NCBI GenBank assembly: GCA_016717725.1
Contig: JADKFA010000046.1
Span: 224,427 to 288,426 of the forward strand
Origin: Bacteroidota bacterium
GTDB lineage: Bacteria; Bacteroidota; Bacteroidia; AKYH767-A; OLB10
Length of the DNA stretch: 64,000 nt
Direction of reading: 5' to 3'
This document shows, piece after piece, positions 7,873 to 16,610 of the stretch (position 1 is its first letter; the number at the start of each line of letters is the position of its first letter). The position numbers and the translations under genes are program-made. The notes below the pieces were generated by a model. The model saw only the letters and a list, made by a program, of their open reading frames with translations, was not told the origin of the DNA and did no database searches.

Positions 7873-9708
7873 CTACTCCACCGTTACACTCTTCGCCAAA
7901 TTTCGAGGCTGATCTACATTACATCCGCGTAATACCGCAATATGGTAAGCTAACAGTTGCAATGGAACAACGCTCACCAAGGGAACGAGAATTTCATCCG
8001 TCTCTGGAATTTCAATTACATAATCTGCAAGTTCTTTTACTTGCGTATCCCCTTCGGTAACGATGGCGATAATTTTTCCTTTACGTGCTCTCACTTCCTG
8101 AATATTGCTTACCACCTTCTCATAAGATCCATGCTTGGTTGCAATGACTACAACTGGCATTTCTGCATCAATTAAAGCGATGGGACCATGCTTCATCTCT
8201 GCTGCGGGATATCCTTCTGCATGGATGTATGAAATTTCTTTCAACTTCAAAGCGCCTTCTAACGCAACTGGAAAACCATATCCTCTACCTAAGTACAAAA
8301 AGTTTCTAGCGTTTTTATACTCCTGCGCGATGGCTAAAATTTTATCATTCGACTGCAAAGCTTTTTCTACTTTTTGCGGAATCGATTCGAGCTCATTTAA
8401 AATTTGACGGAAACGGGATTCAGAAATGGATCCTCTTTTATGTGCAATTTGCAAGGCCAACAAAGTAAGTACGGTTACTTGCGCCGTAAACGCTTTCGTT
8501 GAAGCGACACCAATTTCAGGTCCTGCGTGTGTATAAGTTCCTGCATGTGTTGCTCGTGGAATACTTGATCCCACTACATTACAAACTCCAAAAATGGTAG
8601 CGCCCTTCGACTTCGCCATTTCGATTGCTGCCAACGTATCGGCCGTTTCTCCACTTTGTGAAATCGCGATGACCACATCATCTTCGTAAATAACGGGGTT
8701 GCGGTAACGAAATTCGGAAGCATATTCTACCTCCACGGGGATACGTGCTAAATCTTCAATCAAATATTCGGCAACCATCCCTGCATGCCATGATGTACCA
8801 CAAGCCGCAATGATGATTCGTTTCGCATTTACAATTTTCGTCTCAAACTCACGTAAACCGCCTAACTTCAACGTGCCATTGCGACTATCAAAACGACCAC
8901 GCATACTATCGGCGATAGAGCGAGGTTGCTCATAAATTTCTTTCAGCATGAAATGTTCGTAGCCACCTTTTTCCAATGCCTCGAGTTTCATTTCTAATTC
9001 CTGAACAAAAGGAATTTTTATTTCATTACCGATCGTTTTCACAGTGAGTTTTCCATCGGAGATAACCGCTACTTCACCGTCATTTAAATATGCAACGTTC
9101 TTCGTGTACTCTACGATGGGTGTTGCATCGGAAGCAACAAAAAATTCATCCTTACCAATTCCAACAACAATAGGAGAGCCCTTACGAGCAGCAATTAATT
9201 TATTGGGATCATTCTTAGATAAAATAACAATAGCATAAGCCCCTACCACTTCACCTAATGCTAAACGCACGGCTTCTTCGAGTGGAACATTCACCTTGGT
9301 ATAAATTTCTTCAATCAAATGCACCAACACTTCCGTGTCGGTATCGCTTTCAAATGTATGACCTTGTTTCATTAACTCTGCTTTGATAGAAGCATAGTTC
9401 TCAATAATTCCGTTGTGGATGATTGCAAAATCTTTTGACTGCGAAAAATGAGGATGTGCATTTCTATCGTTTGGCTCACCATGGGTAGCCCAACGGGTAT
9501 GTCCCATGCCTACTACACCTGATAAATTTTTATCTTTTACGAAAGCCGCAAGATCACTTACCTTACCTGCTTTCTTGTATACATTTAAACTTCCATTTAA
9601 CAAAGCGACACCGGCACTATCATATCCTCTGTACTCGAGGCGCTGAAGTCCTTTAATGATGATGGGATAAGCATCTTGCTTACCAATATAGGCAACAATT
9701 CCACACAT
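7873..9708 (-). CDS. glmS: Glutamine--fructose-6-phosphate aminotransferase (isomerizing)
   Basis: 611 residues, the normal length for GlmS, which makes glucosamine-6-phosphate, the first step to UDP-GlcNAc. It begins MCGIVAYIG, with Cys2 as the N-terminal nucleophile of the class II glutaminase domain, and GMGHTRWATHGEPN follows. Two SIS sugar-isomerase domains fill the C-terminal half (CGTSWHAGM, SQSGETADTLA, IGVASTKAFTAQ). It ends DQPRNLAKSVTVE, the usual GlmS C-terminus. It lies 3 nt downstream of the DUF4270 gene on the same strand, so the two are probably one operon with the glycogen-synthase-like gene. Confidence 0.97.
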   Translation of the reverse strand: MCGIVAYIGKQDAYPIIIKGLQRLEYRGYDSAGVALLNGSLNVYKKAGKVSDLAAFVKDKNLSGVVGMGHTRWATHGEPNDRNAHPHFSQSKDFAIIHNGIIENYASIKAELMKQGHTFESDTDTEVLVHLIEEIYTKVNVPLEEAVRLALGEVVGAYAIVILSKNDPNKLIAARKGSPIVVGIGKDEFFVASDATPIVEYTKNVAYLNDGEVAVISDGKLTVKTIGNEIKIPFVQELEMKLEALEKGGYEHFMLKEIYEQPRSIADSMRGRFDSRNGTLKLGGLREFETKIVNAKRIIIAACGTSWHAGMVAEYLIEDLARIPVEVEYASEFRYRNPVIYEDDVVIAISQSGETADTLAAIEMAKSKGATIFGVCNVVGSSIPRATHAGTYTHAGPEIGVASTKAFTAQVTVLTLLALQIAHKRGSISESRFRQILNELESIPQKVEKALQSNDKILAIAQEYKNARNFLYLGRGYGFPVALEGALKLKEISYIHAEGYPAAEMKHGPIALIDAEMPVVVIATKHGSYEKVVSNIQEVRARKGKIIAIVTEGDTQVKELADYVIEIPETDEILVPLVSVVPLQLLAYHIAVLRGCNVDQPRNLAKSVTVE

Positions 9709-9711
9709 GGT

Positions 9712-11010
9712 TTAAGGGTTGAATTTTGTTTTAGTAACGATTAGTTTAATAGCATGTCTGCCTTTCACAACACTTCGGCGCGCATTGCTAGTACTTCCTC
9801 CAGCAACAAGGAAAAGACCGTAATCTGTCCCTCCGTTTTGTACGACTTTCTTCAATGTTTGTTGCACGTAACGCGCAACATTAAAGGTATACTTATTCTG
9901 GGTTTCATCATACAATCCACCAAAATAACTTGACGTTTCATTGGCATCTGCAGTAGTGATATTATTTCCCAGTGAATCACTTCCAAATACCAACAAGTTA
10001 GTATGCGCTTTAAATTTATTAGGGGCAGAGCCATCTTTCAGTTCAAAAATTAATCGAGCTGAACTTATGGATACCGGACCATCATCATAGAGCGAAGTCA
10101 TATCTTTTATAACCAAACTATCTTTTAATCCAGCCATCGAAGAAACCACCAAATCATCATCCGGAAAAGAATCTGAATTTACTGAAAGATACTGATGACT
10201 GAAGAAACTGGTGCGAAAGGCACCTGCATCAATCAGAAATTGATAACTCTTGTTACCTGAGAAATAAATGGTAAGCAGATGAATACTTGAAGTAGATGTA
10301 AGTGTGACAATACTTCCTACACCATCGGCACTATCCACCATGACGATCCCTTTAAAATAATCGGTGAATGCTGTATTACTCGCGAAGGTTGATGGGTTAC
10401 TAATATATTCTCTCATCAATCTTCCACCAAAGGCAGTATCCATTGGAATACGCAACTGCGGCACTACGGTATCATTGTTAATTACCAAACTATCGAATAT
10501 AGAAGGAATTAAATCGGCGTGACCAATGGTAGTAGCAGAATGGGCATAAGTTCGTGACGAATAATAGGTGCTGTCGACGTACACCTTTTCATTCAACTCA
10601 TAAACGCTAATATAATGCATAGAAGTTGAGTCTCCATTTAGATCCTTGTACAAAAAACTTAGCACTACTGAATCGGGAGTGGTGGCTCCAGCGAAGGTGG
10701 AGGATGTAATTGTGTTTCCTAAACGAATTTGAGCCACTGTTCCTGCTTGTGTTTTCCCTAAATAAGGATCGTCGTAACTACCGATAAACAGCGTTGGTGA
10801 CTCAATCAGGTTTTTTAGTGGACTCCACATAATGAGTGAATCCTCCATCACCACAAAACTTTCTACTTCCAGTGTATCAATACTCACCCCTGGAGTTTCC
10901 GAAACTGGCTGTAAATCAAGACCAATCAAATCGGGTTCATTACAAGATGGGAGCAGAAATAATAGGGCTACACTTGCAATTTGCAAGGAACGGCGAACAT
11001 TCTTCAACAT
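9712..11010 (-). CDS. DUF4270 family lipoprotein
   Basis: A secreted lipoprotein of unknown function. It starts MLKNVRRSLQIASVALLF with a lipobox LLPSC and continues NEPDLIGLDLQPVSE, the N-terminus typical of the Bacteroidota DUF4270 family. The first Met of the open frame lies 42 codons upstream; I use the internal Met because it places the signal peptide correctly. The order glycogen-synthase-like, DUF4270, glmS is one I know from many Bacteroidota genomes. The body is rich in beta-strand and shows no catalytic motif. Confidence 0.85.
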   Translation of the reverse strand: MLKNVRRSLQIASVALLFLLPSCNEPDLIGLDLQPVSETPGVSIDTLEVESFVVMEDSLIMWSPLKNLIESPTLFIGSYDDPYLGKTQAGTVAQIRLGNTITSSTFAGATTPDSVVLSFLYKDLNGDSTSMHYISVYELNEKVYVDSTYYSSRTYAHSATTIGHADLIPSIFDSLVINNDTVVPQLRIPMDTAFGGRLMREYISNPSTFASNTAFTDYFKGIVMVDSADGVGSIVTLTSTSSIHLLTIYFSGNKSYQFLIDAGAFRTSFFSHQYLSVNSDSFPDDDLVVSSMAGLKDSLVIKDMTSLYDDGPVSISSARLIFELKDGSAPNKFKAHTNLLVFGSDSLGNNITTADANETSSYFGGLYDETQNKYTFNVARYVQQTLKKVVQNGGTDYGLFLVAGGSTSNARRSVVKGRHAIKLIVTKTKFNP

Positions 11011-11074
11011 GGGAGCGAAGGTAAAGGAATTTATAAAAGATACAGGTACTATACGAAAAGAATAAAAATGCTGA

Positions 11075-11902
11075 TTACTCTGCAAGAACAGAATCTTCAA
11101 GCATGGCCTCATCATAGAAATTATCGTAGGCTTCAATGTATTCTTCAGGTGATTTATAGTCTAAGGTTGGCTTACTCAAGCTCTTAAATGTAGTTTCAAT
11201 CTCATCATGCAACGTGGTTGAACTTTTCATCACCGCATCTGAATAATGCATTGCCAATTTGGTAAGGTTCACATAATTAGGATCTTCCAACCCCTTTACA
11301 TCCTCCGAACTCAAGCCATCCATTAAGATTTTCTTGCCAAAGTCCTTGTTAAACGACTCTGTGAACGAATCATTGTACAATGAATAAACTACTTTGCTAT
11401 TACGAAACATCGGATCTTCCTTGTAGCTGGTTTTAATCAACAACGGAATTAGAGCAGTCATCCAACCGTGGCAATGAATAATATCGGGCGACCAACCTAA
11501 TTTCTTCACGGTTTCCAATACGCCACGCCCGAAGAAAATGGTACGATCGTCGTTATCGGCGAAGAAAGTTTCGTCGGTATCGCGGATGGTACATTTGCGT
11601 TGAAAATATTCTTCATTATCAATAAAATATACTTGCATACGAGCAGCTTGAATAGAAGCTACCTTAATAATCAATGGATGATCGGTATCATCAATGATCA
11701 AATTCATTCCTGAAAGACGAATTACTTCATGTAATTGATTGCGGCGCTCGTTAATATTTCCAAATCGAGGCATAAAAGTTCGTATTTCTTTACCACGTTC
11801 CTGAATACCCTGTGGGAGGTTTCGAGCGATTTCACTTTGCTCTGATAAATCAAGGTAAGGATGAATCTCAGAAGAGATAAATAGAACACGTGCTTTTCTC
11901 AT
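11075..11902 (-). CDS. Short glycogen/starch synthase-like protein (GT5 N-terminal domain only)
   Basis: 275 residues matching only the N-terminal Rossmann half of GT5 glycogen synthases: RKARVLFISSEIHPYLD at the start, MPRFGNINERRNQLHEV, and DIIHCHGWMTALIPLLIK in the middle. The C-terminal ADP-glucose-binding half is absent, as in the short Bacteroidota version of this gene, so glucosyl transfer by this protein alone is doubtful. The start is the ATG at 11902. An upstream TTG in frame (11935) overlaps a clear -7 box and cannot be translated from that promoter. It is probably first in an operon with the DUF4270 gene and glmS. Confidence 0.85.
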   Translation of the reverse strand: MRKARVLFISSEIHPYLDLSEQSEIARNLPQGIQERGKEIRTFMPRFGNINERRNQLHEVIRLSGMNLIIDDTDHPLIIKVASIQAARMQVYFIDNEEYFQRKCTIRDTDETFFADNDDRTIFFGRGVLETVKKLGWSPDIIHCHGWMTALIPLLIKTSYKEDPMFRNSKVVYSLYNDSFTESFNKDFGKKILMDGLSSEDVKGLEDPNYVNLTKLAMHYSDAVMKSSTTLHDEIETTFKSLSKPTLDYKSPEEYIEAYDNFYDEAMLEDSVLAE

Positions 11903-11932
11903 AGCTTTCTTCACGATATAGATAATTTTATG

Positions 11933-11940
11933 CAAAGATA
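11933..11940 (-). promoter_or_regulatory. -7 box (TATCTTTG) of the glycogen-synthase-like/DUF4270/glmS operon
   Basis: Read on the minus strand, TATCTTTG matches TAnnTTTG exactly, with a TTTTTG stretch 22 nt further upstream as a possible -33 element. It decides the start of the downstream gene. Confidence 0.5.
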
Positions 11941-12017
11941 CGGAATATAGAGGGAATTTTCACAAAAACAATAAGGCACAGGCTATTGGTTATTAAAAAA
12001 GATTTTCGTATAGGATA

Positions 12018-12200
12018 GAGTCGGAGATGGGAGAGTCGGAGAATCGGAGATGGGAGAGTCGGAGAGTCGTAGATGGGAGAGTCGGAGATGGGAGAGTCGG
12101 AGAGTCGGAGATGGGAGAGTCGGAGATGGGAGAGTCGGAGATGGGAGAGTCGGAGATGGGAGAGTCGGAGAAGGGAGAGTCGGAGAAGGGAGAGTCGGAG
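12018..12200. repeat. 15-bp tandem repeat (minisatellite), unit GAGTCGGAGATGGGA
   Basis: About a dozen copies of GAGTCGGAGATGGGA and shortened 8-bp pieces run head to tail. The last units change ATG to AAG. Being a multiple of three, the array leaves open frames in several phases (MGESE repeats) that are not genes. It ends at a TCCCGATAGCTATTGGGA palindrome. Confidence 0.9.
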
Positions 12201-12381
12201 TCCCGATAGCTATTGGGAGGAGATGGGAGATCGGAGTCCCGATAGCTATCGCATAGGCGTCAGGCTAAGAAGTAATTTTTAGGGAAAATTAACAGTCGTT
12301 TCACTCTTAAAAAGCATAGTTTTTCTTTTAAAAATATTTACCTTGTCATGCATCTAAAATAATTTATTGATTAGCTGATGG

Positions 12382-12424
12382 CGCCTTCCATAAAATTGGA
12401 TGAAATCCAATTTTATGGAAGGCG
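12382..12424. repeat. Perfect 19-bp hairpin
   Basis: Arm 12382-12400 (starting CGCCTTCCATAAAATT) pairs without mismatch with 12406-12424 around a TGAAA loop. It lies inside the inverted-repeat element. It could act as a bidirectional terminator or as part of the mobile repeat. Confidence 0.8.
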
Positions 12425-12449
12425 GGCTCTATTAAGGGGGGTGAATTCC

Positions 12450-12479
12450 TGTAGAGACGCCATTAATGGCGTCTCTACA
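12450..12479. repeat. 30-bp perfect palindrome of the GTAGAGACGC type
   Basis: The sequence reads the same on both strands, with half-site TGTAGAGACGCCATT. Palindromes with a GTAGAGACGC arm are, as I recall, frequent intergenic repeats in some bacterial genomes; that family assignment is from memory. Confidence 0.75.
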
Positions 12480-12559
12480 TATTGGGTTTAGCGATTGCTA
12501 TTTACAAATTGTTGCTAAACCTTTAAATTAGCCTGACGCCTATGCGATAGCTATCGGGA

Positions 12560-12819
12560 GGCAAATTGGTGTCCCGATAGCTATCGGGATGGCAAATTGC
12601 TACTCAAAGAAGTCGCTAGCTGCCATCGACAAGCTCAGGCAGCAAGGTTGGCTGAGGCACTCGAGGCCAACCAGAAGCTAATCGGGGGGGGGGGGGGGGG
12701 GGGAGGTCAGATCAGCATCATCTCATTTGGCTATAATCAAATATCTCCCACAATCAAGTTTCCTACTAAACACATTTTCATCGCGAAGCTTTGCGATTTC
12801 AAACTGAAAAATTTTCAAA
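12560..12819. other. Repeat-rich gap with a run of 20 G
   Basis: Between the MITE-like element and the protease gene there is one TCCCGATAGCTATCGGGA palindrome (12572-12589), unassigned sequence, and an uninterrupted run of 20 G at 12684-12703. Such a run is exceptional in an AT-rich genome and may mark a misassembly or a slippage-prone site. I see no gene here. Confidence 0.6.
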
Positions 12820-13740
12820 TTATTTCGTGTCCCATTGTTTTTTCAACCACCACAAGATTGCCCAGGTTAAGAAGACGGAAGCGGCTAAAATTCCTTCTTG
12901 GCCCGGTTGGATGCCGATGGTATCGGGATTAAAATTTATTATTCCTCTTTCCATATACCAAGTGAGAATAACGGCCATGGCGTTGTTGATGAAATGCGCT
13001 GTGATGGATACCCACAACGATCCACTCCAAATATATAAAAATCCGAGCATGACACCCAGAGCAAATCTTGGAAAGAATCCAAAGAATTGCATGTGTAAGG
13101 CGGAAAATAAAATGGCGGTGAATATTACAGCAAACCCCTTGCTGTTGGCGAGTTCGGTAAATAGCTTTTGGATGACTCCTCTAAAAAGTAATTCTTCCCC
13201 AATGGCTGGAATAATGGCAATCACAATCAAATTTATTAGCAAATCACTCACTCCTGTATTTCCTAAAAGTAGTTTGGTGATTTTTGACGCTTGCGCCTCT
13301 GTCGTTTCTATCCAATCTTGCAATCCTTTGAGGCCAGCCGGCAGATGCATTCCTCCGTTAATTTGCATCATCCAATTTATAAAGGGGATGGCAACAATCA
13401 ATAAAATAAAGACAGCAAAGAGGTGAATTCCCTTTGATTTTTTTTCTAGTCCTAGGAATTCGGATGATTGGTTTGAAAAAAGATACGCAGCTCCTAAAGC
13501 AGGCAAAATGAAGGTGCCAATGGCAGCAAGCCCTTGAAATAAACGGAAGGCGTTTACTAAGTTGGGATTTCCAGTTTGGTCTAAGATGGAAGCATCGCCC
13601 GTTAAATTTATTCCGAATATTAATTGGCTGAGTAGCGTGCCTATGGCCGTGAATAGCACAGCACCTATCAAGGTTAAGCCAACAACAATCAAGAATTTAC
13701 GGTAAGGGGTTCGGTCGGAAAGACTAGCGCGGAGTTGCAT
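12820..13740 (-). CDS. CPBP family intramembrane glutamic endopeptidase
   Basis: A membrane protein of about 306 residues with roughly eight helices. It carries the CPBP/CAAX-protease motifs: IIPAIGEELLFRGVIQ (EExxxR), then FSALHMQFFGFFPRF (conserved His) and ITAHFINNAMAV (HxxxN). The family cleaves or processes membrane-associated substrates; here the substrate is unknown. The open frame extends to a TTG at 13764, but that TTG is the end of a TATCTTTG -7 box, so the start is placed at ATG 13740 (MQLRASLSD). It is divergent from the dihydrouridine synthase gene. Confidence 0.88.
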   Translation of the reverse strand: MQLRASLSDRTPYRKFLIVVGLTLIGAVLFTAIGTLLSQLIFGINLTGDASILDQTGNPNLVNAFRLFQGLAAIGTFILPALGAAYLFSNQSSEFLGLEKKSKGIHLFAVFILLIVAIPFINWMMQINGGMHLPAGLKGLQDWIETTEAQASKITKLLLGNTGVSDLLINLIVIAIIPAIGEELLFRGVIQKLFTELANSKGFAVIFTAILFSALHMQFFGFFPRFALGVMLGFLYIWSGSLWVSITAHFINNAMAVILTWYMERGIINFNPDTIGIQPGQEGILAASVFLTWAILWWLKKQWDTK

Positions 13741-13761
13741 TGTTTCGTATTTTTGCGGGCT

Positions 13762-13769
13762 CAAAGATA
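13762..13769 (-). promoter_or_regulatory. -7 box (TATCTTTG) of the CPBP protease gene
   Basis: On the minus strand TATCTTTG matches TAnnTTTG. The ATG at 13740 follows after about 21 nt. It rules out the longer open-frame start. Confidence 0.45.
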
Positions 13770-13917
13770 GTTTTCTTCCTCTGGCTTCTGTTCATTGGGT
13801 TTGGGGAAGATGGTTTTACAATAAACTAGTACAACCATCTAAAGAAGAAAAAGAGGTGCACAAATGAACGCATATCACTAATCAACAAGCAATTACTTTA
13901 AATCAACTAATTCCATC

Positions 13918-14907
13918 TTGGTAAAAATTGGCAATATAGAATTAGGCGATTTTCCGCTTTTACTCGCTCCCATGGAGGATGTGAGTGATCCGCCGTTCCG
14001 TTATGTGTGCAAGGAGAATGGTGCCGATTTGATGTATACTGAGTTTATTTCGAGTGAAGGACTCATCCGTGCCGCCCGAAAAAGTACCATGAAGTTGGAT
14101 ATTTTTGAGTACGAGCGACCCATCGGCATTCAACTTTTTGGCTCCGACATCGACTCCATGCGCGAAGCTGGACGTATTGCCGATGAAGCAAAGCCCGAAC
14201 TTATTGATATCAATTATGGTTGTCCGGTGAAAGCTGTTGCGTGTAAAGGTGCTGGGGCTGCGCTCTTACAAGATATTCCCAAGATGGTGCAAATGACGAG
14301 CGAAATCGTGAAGATTGCCACCCGACCTGTGACCGTTAAAACGCGTTTAGGATGGGACGATAGCACAAAAAATATTATTGAAGTAGCAGAGCGTTTGCAA
14401 GATATTGGTATCGCCGCTTTGACCGTTCATGGTCGAACGAGAGCACAACTTTATAAAGGTCCGGCCGACTGGACACTCATTGGCAAACTTAAAGAAAATC
14501 CGCGCATTACCATACCAATTTTCGGTAACGGCGACATCGATTCACCCGAGAAAGCCATTGCTATGAAGGAGCGTTATGGTGTGGATGGGGTGATGATTGG
14601 AAGGGCGAGTATTGGATACCCCTGGATTTTTAATGAGATAAAACACTTCATGAAAACGGGGATGCACTTGGCTCCTCCTACTATTTCACAGCGAGTAGCA
14701 ACCTGCAAAATGCACCTCGATTTTTCGATAAAATGGAAAGGTGATTATGTGGGCATTGTGGAGATGCGCAGACATTATACCAACTATTTCAAGGGCCTAG
14801 ATCATTTCAAAGAGCATCGTATGAAGCTGGTTACCAGTAATAATTATGATGAGATTGTGGATACTTTGAATTTTATTGAGACAAGGTATAAAGAAGTTTT
14901 AGCTTAG
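13918..14907 (+). CDS. dusB: tRNA-dihydrouridine synthase (Dus, DusB-like)
   Basis: A 329-residue FMN-dependent enzyme that reduces uridines in the tRNA D-loop. LLLAPMEDVSDPPFR at residues 14-28 is the N-terminal FMN-binding signature. DINYGCPVKAV near residue 98 carries the catalytic Cys, and TVHGRTRAQLYKGPADW contains the conserved HGRTR. GVMIGRASIGYPWIF is the phosphate-binding end of the barrel. Start is TTG 13918, since no ATG precedes the first strand. The length is normal. The DusB subtype is by overall motif style and is less sure than the family. Confidence 0.92.
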   Translation: MVKIGNIELGDFPLLLAPMEDVSDPPFRYVCKENGADLMYTEFISSEGLIRAARKSTMKLDIFEYERPIGIQLFGSDIDSMREAGRIADEAKPELIDINYGCPVKAVACKGAGAALLQDIPKMVQMTSEIVKIATRPVTVKTRLGWDDSTKNIIEVAERLQDIGIAALTVHGRTRAQLYKGPADWTLIGKLKENPRITIPIFGNGDIDSPEKAIAMKERYGVDGVMIGRASIGYPWIFNEIKHFMKTGMHLAPPTISQRVATCKMHLDFSIKWKGDYVGIVEMRRHYTNYFKGLDHFKEHRMKLVTSNNYDEIVDTLNFIETRYKEVLA

Positions 14908-14959
14908 ATTAGCTCAAATTTGATTTCGATAAGAGAGTTTTTCGTTCTGAATAATTATT

Positions 14960-15250
14960 CAGTTTTAACACTAGAGAAAAAAAGAACACTAGAGATCACT
15001 AGAGAAATTTTAGTTTACTAAAGCCCCTCGCCTCTGGAGAGGGTCGCGAAGCCTCGCGAGGGGAGAGGCTTGAACTTTAATGTGGTAGACTTCTGTTTTA
15101 ATTCGTGCATTTAGTTATTAAAGATTGAATGACATCTAAAAAAAGAGCACTAGAGAACACTAGAGAAATTTTAGTTTACTAAAGCCCCTTGCCTGCCTGC
15201 CGGCAGGCAGGTCATTGGAGAAGTCCCGATATCAATCGGCATGGAAGAGG
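14960..15250. repeat. Two copies of a composite intergenic repeat (uninterrupted form)
   Basis: The first copy (about 14970-15086) reads through an ACTAGAG block, TTTAGTTTACTAAAGCCCC, a GC-rich palindromic core ending GAGAGGC (15022-15069), and CTTTAATGTGG. A second, partial copy begins near 15143 with the same ACTAGAG and TTTAGTTTACTAAAGCCCC blocks, then diverges through CCTGCCTGCCGGCAGGCAGG. The first copy matches, in reverse, the sequence near 26.8-27.1 kb that is split by an inserted element. No gene is seen between 14908 and 15357. Confidence 0.75.
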
Positions 15251-15318
15251 CTAGAAGCACTAATTTTGAAAGATTTAGGTAATTCACAATCCACTGTTCA
15301 TAATTTTTATTTATTTCC

Positions 15319-15326
15319 TATATTTG
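15319..15326 (+). promoter_or_regulatory. -7 box (TATATTTG) upstream of the bactofilin gene
   Basis: Exact TAnnTTTG match 31 nt before the bactofilin ATG. The -33 element is weak. Confidence 0.4.
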
Positions 15327-15357
15327 CGCAACACAATTCAAAACCACAAAACTCCCT

Positions 15358-15792
15358 ATGTCTATGTTCCAGCAATTAAAAAACAAAGGTGTAATTACAC
15401 GTCCGGCCGATACAAACGGAGCCATCAACATTATTGGTGCGGGCACCGTGATTGAAGGTGAAATTAAATCGAATGGTGATGTTAGGATAGATGGAACTAT
15501 TCGCGGATCGGTAACCTCCAAGGCGAAAGTGGTGGTAGGATCAACGGGTGTGGTGGAAGGAGATGTGTTTTGCCAGAGTGCTGATATTTCAGGTGCTATT
15601 AAGGGGAAAACAACAGTTTCCGAAATGTTATTTTTAAAATCGAATGCACGCATCAACGGCGATATACACACTGGAAAATTAGTGGTGGAAGTAGGTGCCA
15701 GCTTTACAGGAAATTGTAGCATGGGTTCAGTAATTAAAGACATGAAACATGGCGACCGATCCAACGAAAAACTCGCCGAAAAAACAGCTTAA
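15358..15792 (+). CDS. Bactofilin (polymer-forming cytoskeletal protein)
   Basis: 144 residues, the usual size. After a short flexible N-terminus the protein is a run of six-residue beta-helix turns from INIIGAGTVIEGEIKSNGDV through RIDGTIRGSVTSKAKVVVG to GSTGVVEGDVFCQSADISG, the hallmark of the bactofilin beta-helix that self-assembles into filaments. These act as membrane-associated scaffolds in cell shape and surface organisation. The end overlaps the AtpZ gene by 44 nt in another frame, so the genes are coupled. Confidence 0.92.
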   Translation: MSMFQQLKNKGVITRPADTNGAINIIGAGTVIEGEIKSNGDVRIDGTIRGSVTSKAKVVVGSTGVVEGDVFCQSADISGAIKGKTTVSEMLFLKSNARINGDIHTGKLVVEVGASFTGNCSMGSVIKDMKHGDRSNEKLAEKTA

Positions 15793-15976
15793 CAACTATC
15801 TGCGATATTCGTCGATGGGCTTGCAAATGGGCATGACCATTTTTTTCATGGCTTGGGCGGGCGTAAAATTAGACGAATATTTAAAACTTACTTTTCCAAT
15901 CTTCACCCTCGTGCTCACATTAGCATCGGTAGCAGGCGTGATGTATTATTTTATTAAACAAGTTTCGAAGAAATAA
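15749..15976 (+). CDS. AtpZ/AtpI family protein
   Basis: A 75-residue two-helix membrane protein. SMGLQMGMTIFFMAWAGVKLDE is the first helix and LVLTLASVAGVMYYFIKQVSKK the second, with the GxxLDE-type motif between them that is typical of AtpZ. AtpZ helps assembly of the F-type ATP synthase rotor or associates with its Fo part. It starts within the 3' end of the bactofilin gene and is followed by another small membrane protein of the ATP-synthase neighbourhood. atpB and the other ATP synthase genes are not in the window. Confidence 0.85.
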   Translation: MATDPTKNSPKKQLNNYLRYSSMGLQMGMTIFFMAWAGVKLDEYLKLTFPIFTLVLTLASVAGVMYYFIKQVSKK

Positions 15977-16042
15977 ACCCCTTTCGTAAGTGCAACATTA
16001 ACCTGAATTTTTCAAAATACTTATTACCTAACTTTGCGCATC

Positions 16043-16444
16043 ATGATTCTACTGAATAATTTAAACTTGATGCAAAAATTCATCATCAAATTAATTGTTA
16101 TCACTTTACTAACGGCAGGCATATACGCTATGTTAGGAAATGTAGTTCCTCAAAAATGGTATTACACAAACTTTTATTGGCTTCCAATTTTTATTGCCTT
16201 CATCACTTTAATTCTCCATCACGGATTATATACCCGCAGAAACGATGGAAAAAAATTCATTCGATATTACATGGGCTCCACCGGGCTCAAACTTTTTATT
16301 TACCTAACCACCATCATCATTTTTGCATTCATCAATAAACCGATGGTTATTCCCTTCGCGCTCTGTTTCTTTTTCTTTTACTTCTGCTTCACCATTTTCG
16401 AAGTACTTGAATCGTATGGGGGGTTTAGGGAGAAATATAAGTAA
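16043..16444 (+). CDS. Small four-helix membrane protein next to AtpZ
   Basis: About 134 residues with four predicted membrane helices, starting MILLNNLNLMQKFIIKL. The open frame begins at a TTG (16034) that is part of a TAACTTTG -7 box (16029-16036), so ATG 16043 or the internal ATG 16070 must be used. With the former the mRNA would be almost leaderless. I know similar genes between AtpZ and atpB in Bacteroidota, so an ATP-synthase-related (AtpI-like) role is plausible but unproven. Confidence 0.65.
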   Translation: MILLNNLNLMQKFIIKLIVITLLTAGIYAMLGNVVPQKWYYTNFYWLPIFIAFITLILHHGLYTRRNDGKKFIRYYMGSTGLKLFIYLTTIIIFAFINKPMVIPFALCFFFFYFCFTIFEVLESYGGFREKYK

Positions 16445-16610
16445 CGTTGGATATTATTTATTCTGTAATTATTAATTTCGCTCCGGATCGGGAGAAGCTT
16501 CTAGCCTCTAGCTGCTGGCTTCTAGATTTTTTTAGTAGCAAAAGAATTTCGTAAAAATTTCGCATTTCGTGTTCATTCGTATTTCGCGTCCTAGTAAGTT
16601 TATAACGAAG
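16445..16610. repeat. Gap with CTAGCTGCTGGCTTCTAG-type repeat
   Basis: The sequence around 16495-16530 (AGCTTCTAGCCTCTAGCTGC and following) belongs to a family seen again at 18175, 25381 and 26543. No gene is visible. Confidence 0.5.

Larger units (their letters stand above)
12237..12559. mobile_element. MITE-like element with 32-bp perfect terminal inverted repeats
   Basis: Bases 12237-12268 and 12528-12559 are perfect inverted repeats of each other (32 bp, outer end TCCCGATAGCTATCG). The 323-bp unit encodes no protein. It holds a hairpin with 19-bp perfect arms (12382-12424) and a 30-bp perfect palindrome (12450-12479). Further TCCCGATAGCTATCGGGA palindromes flank it at 12201 and 12572. 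Non-coding content, terminal repeats and the repeat-rich setting suggest a non-autonomous mobile or REP-type element. No target duplication is evident. Confidence 0.6.

Noticed and set aside
12027..12282. Three overlapping open frames with MGESE-type repeats
   Set aside because: They come from the 15-bp tandem repeat, which is open in several frames; there is no start context or family.
12684..12703. Phase-variable homopolymer inside a gene
   Set aside because: No plausible coding frame crosses the G run.
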